From Actinomycetes bacterium (lineage in GTDB: Bacteria; Actinomycetota; Actinomycetes; Streptosporangiales; Streptosporangiaceae): a DNA stretch of 13,997 bases. This document shows positions 12,431-13,997 of this stretch, piece after piece (the first letter of the stretch is position 1; every line of letters begins with the position of its first letter). Made by a program: the position numbers and the translations under genes. The notes under the pieces were generated by a model. It did no database searches, was not told the DNA's origin, and saw only the letters and a list, made by a program, of their open reading frames with translations. The DNA is taken from NCBI GenBank assembly GCA_025964635.1, contig JAOPYP010000479.1, positions 1-13,997 on the forward strand. The letters are read 5' to 3'.

Positions 12431-12994
12431 ATGAGCGAGGCTGAGCCACCGGACGTGATCGAGGATGACGACGCATCCTTCGAAGACTTCGTCGCGGGCT
12501 CGTCAGCCCGCCTGTTCACCATGGCCAGGCTGCTGACTGGCGGGCATCGTGCCGAGGCCGAGGATCTGCTGCAGGGAGCCTACGAGCGGGCCTACCGGCG
12601 CTGGGGCCGGATCTCGCGCCGGGCTGACCCCGAACGTTACGTACGCCAGATGCTCGTCAACGCCTCCGTCGACCGGTGGCGGTGGCGGCGGCGGCACCCG
12701 GAGACGGCGCTGGTCATCAGCGGACCCGACCCGGGCACCGCGGACACGGCGGCCGCGGTCGCGGACCGTGACCTCCTGCTGCGCGGCCTGGCCGCGCTTC
12801 CGCCCCGGCAGCGGGCGGTGCTGGTGCTGCGCTATTTCGAGGACCTTTCCGAGGCCCAGACGGCGATGGTGCTCGGCTGCAGCGTCGGCACGGTCAAGAG
12901 CCAGGCCGCGCGGGGGCTGGCCCGGCTGCGTGACGGTACGAGTGAAGCAGGCGCCCGGTACAGCGGTGCCCGGGAAGGTGACGGTGCGCCATGA
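12431..12994 (+). CDS. SigE-family ECF RNA polymerase sigma factor
   Basis: A 187-residue extracytoplasmic-function sigma factor. Region 2 (about 16-80) reads FEDFVAGSSARLFTMARLL, HRAEAEDLLQGAYERAYRRW and ADPERYVRQMLVNASVDRWR, which bind core polymerase and the -10 element. Region 4 (about 120-170) reads LPPRQRAVLVLRYFEDLSE, then TAMVLGCSVGTVKSQAARGL, a helix-turn-helix for the -35. This is the pattern of the actinobacterial SigE-like family (SigE_M type). The acidic N-terminus (EDDDASFEDF) is usual. ATG 12431 is chosen although no good ribosome site is seen; GTG 12428 directly before it is possible. The stop overlaps the next ATG (ATGA), so the following membrane protein is translationally coupled and is its likely regulator. 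It is divergent from the topoisomerase IB operon. Confidence 0.92.
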   Translation: MSEAEPPDVIEDDDASFEDFVAGSSARLFTMARLLTGGHRAEAEDLLQGAYERAYRRWGRISRRADPERYVRQMLVNASVDRWRWRRRHPETALVISGPDPGTADTAAAVADRDLLLRGLAALPPRQRAVLVLRYFEDLSEAQTAMVLGCSVGTVKSQAARGLARLRDGTSEAGARYSGAREGDGAP

Positions 12995-13764
12995 CAGATA
13001 TCGAGCGCAGGCTGCGGGCGGCCATGGCGGCATCCGCGCAGCCGGCCCCGCCCGGGTTGCTGGAGGGCATCCGCCTCCGGCACCGGCGCCACCACCGGCG
13101 GGTCGCCGTGGCCTGCGCCGCGGTCGTGGTGTTCGGGGTCGCGGGAACCCTGGTCACCCGCGGGGTGCTGGCCCGCCCAGGCGGCACGGGCCCGGCGGCC
13201 ACCGGCCCGGCGGCCACCGGCCCGGCCATCATCTCGTCGGCCGCGCCGTACAGCACGGCCAGCCCGGCGCCGGGCACCGTGGTCCGGGACTGTTTCTCCA
13301 ACAACGGCGGCACCCTGGGTTCGGGCTGGAAGGCGCAGAGCGTGCACGCCGGCCCGGTGTGGTTCATCTATGCCAGGCCCCGGGGCACCGCGTCGCCCAG
13401 TCACCGGCTGTCCGTCGGCAAGGTGGCCGCGTCCGCCATGGTCATCGCGGTCGATAACGGCCGCAGGGCCGTGGTGAGGGCCGCCCCCGAGCTGCACGGG
13501 CGGTTCCGGTTCCTGGCCAGCTTCCACGGCGGCGGCCAGCCGTACACCCTGGCCGAGGGTGCTCCGGGTCTGACGCTGGCCGGCTGCCCCGCCGGGCCGG
13601 CCGGGACCGGGATCCCCGCGAACTACGCGCCCGGGCTGACCATGTTCTGGGAAGGCTACGTGACCAGCCTGCGGGGCTGCATTCCGCTCGAGGTGCGCTC
13701 GACGCCAGCCAGCAGGCCGATCCGGGTCACCGTGGCCACCACCAACGGAGGCTGTGGCTCCTGA
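12991..13764 (+). CDS. Single-pass membrane protein, probable anti-sigma factor/sensor for the adjacent sigma
   Basis: A 257-residue protein. A short cytoplasmic N-terminus (residues 1-37, starting MTDIERRLRAAMA and ending in a very basic HRRHHRRV) is followed by one transmembrane helix (about 38-58). After that comes a low-complexity GPAAT repeat (about 65-80) and an extracytoplasmic domain of about 170 residues with four cysteines (C101, C199, C230, C255). The coupling to the sigma gene and the cytoplasm-TM-exterior topology are typical of anti-sigma proteins of SigE-family sigma factors. The zinc-binding HxxxCxxC of classical ZAS anti-sigma factors is absent. Its role as an anti-sigma factor is therefore inferred from position and topology. 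The exported cysteines could form two disulfides and act as a sensor. Confidence 0.75.
   Translation: MTDIERRLRAAMAASAQPAPPGLLEGIRLRHRRHHRRVAVACAAVVVFGVAGTLVTRGVLARPGGTGPAATGPAATGPAIISSAAPYSTASPAPGTVVRDCFSNNGGTLGSGWKAQSVHAGPVWFIYARPRGTASPSHRLSVGKVAASAMVIAVDNGRRAVVRAAPELHGRFRFLASFHGGGQPYTLAEGAPGLTLAGCPAGPAGTGIPANYAPGLTMFWEGYVTSLRGCIPLEVRSTPASRPIRVTVATTNGGCGS
13186..13226 (+). repeat. 15-bp in-frame coding tandem repeat
   Basis: Units near ACCGGCCCGGCGGCC start at 13186, 13201 and 13216 (the last one partial), with period 15 bp. They encode the GPAAT-GPAAT-GPA linker just after the membrane helix of the putative anti-sigma protein. Variation in unit number would only lengthen or shorten the linker by five residues. 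Confidence 0.7.
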
Positions 13765-13852
13765 GCCCCGCAGCTGAGCCCCGCGGCGCGGCCCGGTTGC
13801 TGAGCCCCTCGGCGCGGTCCCGGTCGTGAGCGCCTCCAGCGCGGCCCGGCTT
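13762..13852 (+). repeat. 26-bp imperfect tandem repeat after the anti-sigma gene
   Basis: A 13-base partial unit starting at the stop codon (13762) is followed by three 26-base units beginning TGAGCCCC or TGAGCGCC at 13775, 13801 and 13827. The units share GCGCGG(C/T)CCGG. The repeat fills most of the gap to the next gene, and nothing else is seen there apart from a small hairpin. Confidence 0.65.
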
Positions 13853-13875
13853 CCGGCGCGTGCGGAATGAGATTG

Positions 13876-13896
13876 CCGGACCGGCGTCCGGTCCGG
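13876..13896. terminator. Hairpin between the anti-sigma and GNAT genes
   Basis: Perfect 9-bp arms CCGGACCGG (13876-13884) and CCGGTCCGG (13888-13896) enclose a CGT loop. It lies 112 bp after the anti-sigma stop and 12 bp before the acetyltransferase ATG, so it could be a terminator, an operator or a leader structure close to the ribosome site. Confidence 0.4.
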
Positions 13897-13908
13897 TAGG
13901 AACGTCGC

Positions 13909-13997
13909 ATGCTGCGCGGGGAAGTGGCCGGCCTGCGGGCCCGGGAGGACAGCGATGTCCCGGTCCTGCACGCCGAGCTGTACGACGACGTCACGAC
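13909..13997 (+). CDS. GNAT family N-acetyltransferase, N-terminal fragment
   Basis: Only the first 29 codons are in the window. The translation MLRGEVAGLRAREDSDVPVL, followed by HAELYDDVTT, matches the usual first strand and helix (LRxxxxxDVPxLHAELYDD) of GNAT acetyltransferases of the RimJ/RimL type, which move an acetyl group from acetyl-CoA to an amine. TAGGAACGTCGC before the ATG supplies a ribosome site (AGGA). The acetyl-CoA-binding motif lies outside the window, so the family call rests on the N-terminus alone. Confidence 0.65.
   Translation, partial: MLRGEVAGLRAREDSDVPVLHAELYDDVT

Noticed and set aside
12832..13971. Minus-strand open frame of 379 codons opposite sigma/anti-sigma
   Set aside because: Antisense of two well-supported genes. 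Composition is Gly/Arg/Ala-rich and without motifs.

Overview
The window is very GC-rich DNA with strong G/C preference at third codon positions. It has GTG starts, 4-base ATGA/GTGA gene overlaps, an SigE-type sigma factor and dense, mostly chromosomal-looking gene packing. All of this points to a high-GC actinomycete. The genus cannot be fixed from the sequence. I saw no tRNA, rRNA, insertion sequence, integrase, CRISPR array or replication origin.

Left part (1-3870). A leftward operon encodes a VOC/glyoxalase-fold protein, a 61-residue protein and an FAD-dependent class I disulfide oxidoreductase that runs off the left edge. Facing right is a 230-bp relic of an NADP-dependent medium-chain oxidoreductase: both ends of the protein can be read in shifted frames and the middle is gone. 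It is followed by two intact rightward genes, each an internal duplication: a two-domain muconolactone-isomerase-like protein and a two-domain SnoaL/NTF2-like protein. A 15-bp perfect hairpin ends this part.

Middle part (3899-10740). A leftward SAM-dependent methyltransferase is divergent from a 902-residue regulator with an N-terminal LuxR helix-turn-helix and an NB-ARC-like ATPase core. The 103-bp gap between them carries a dyad. Converging on the regulator is a TetR repressor gene. It is divergent from a two-gene unit (an unknown 158-residue protein coupled by ATGA to an MFS transporter with a long extracytoplasmic loop). A 24-bp operator-like palindrome lies between the divergent starts. 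This is a classic repressor-plus-exporter layout. The transporter gene ends in a 14-bp perfect hairpin.

Right part (10796-13997). A leftward pair encodes a poxvirus-type topoisomerase IB and, coupled by ATGA, a conserved 117-residue protein of unknown role. Divergent from it, a SigE-family ECF sigma factor is coupled by ATGA to a single-pass membrane protein that probably acts as its anti-sigma factor or sensor. After a short tandem repeat and a hairpin, the first 29 codons of a GNAT acetyltransferase reach the right edge.

Most of the window is ordinary accessory actinomycete content: small-molecule oxidoreduction, efflux and regulation. The points that most deserve a second look are the oxidoreductase relic, the unknown protein coupled to the exporter, the TopIB-117 aa pair, the two duplicated single-domain enzymes, and the regulatory dyads.
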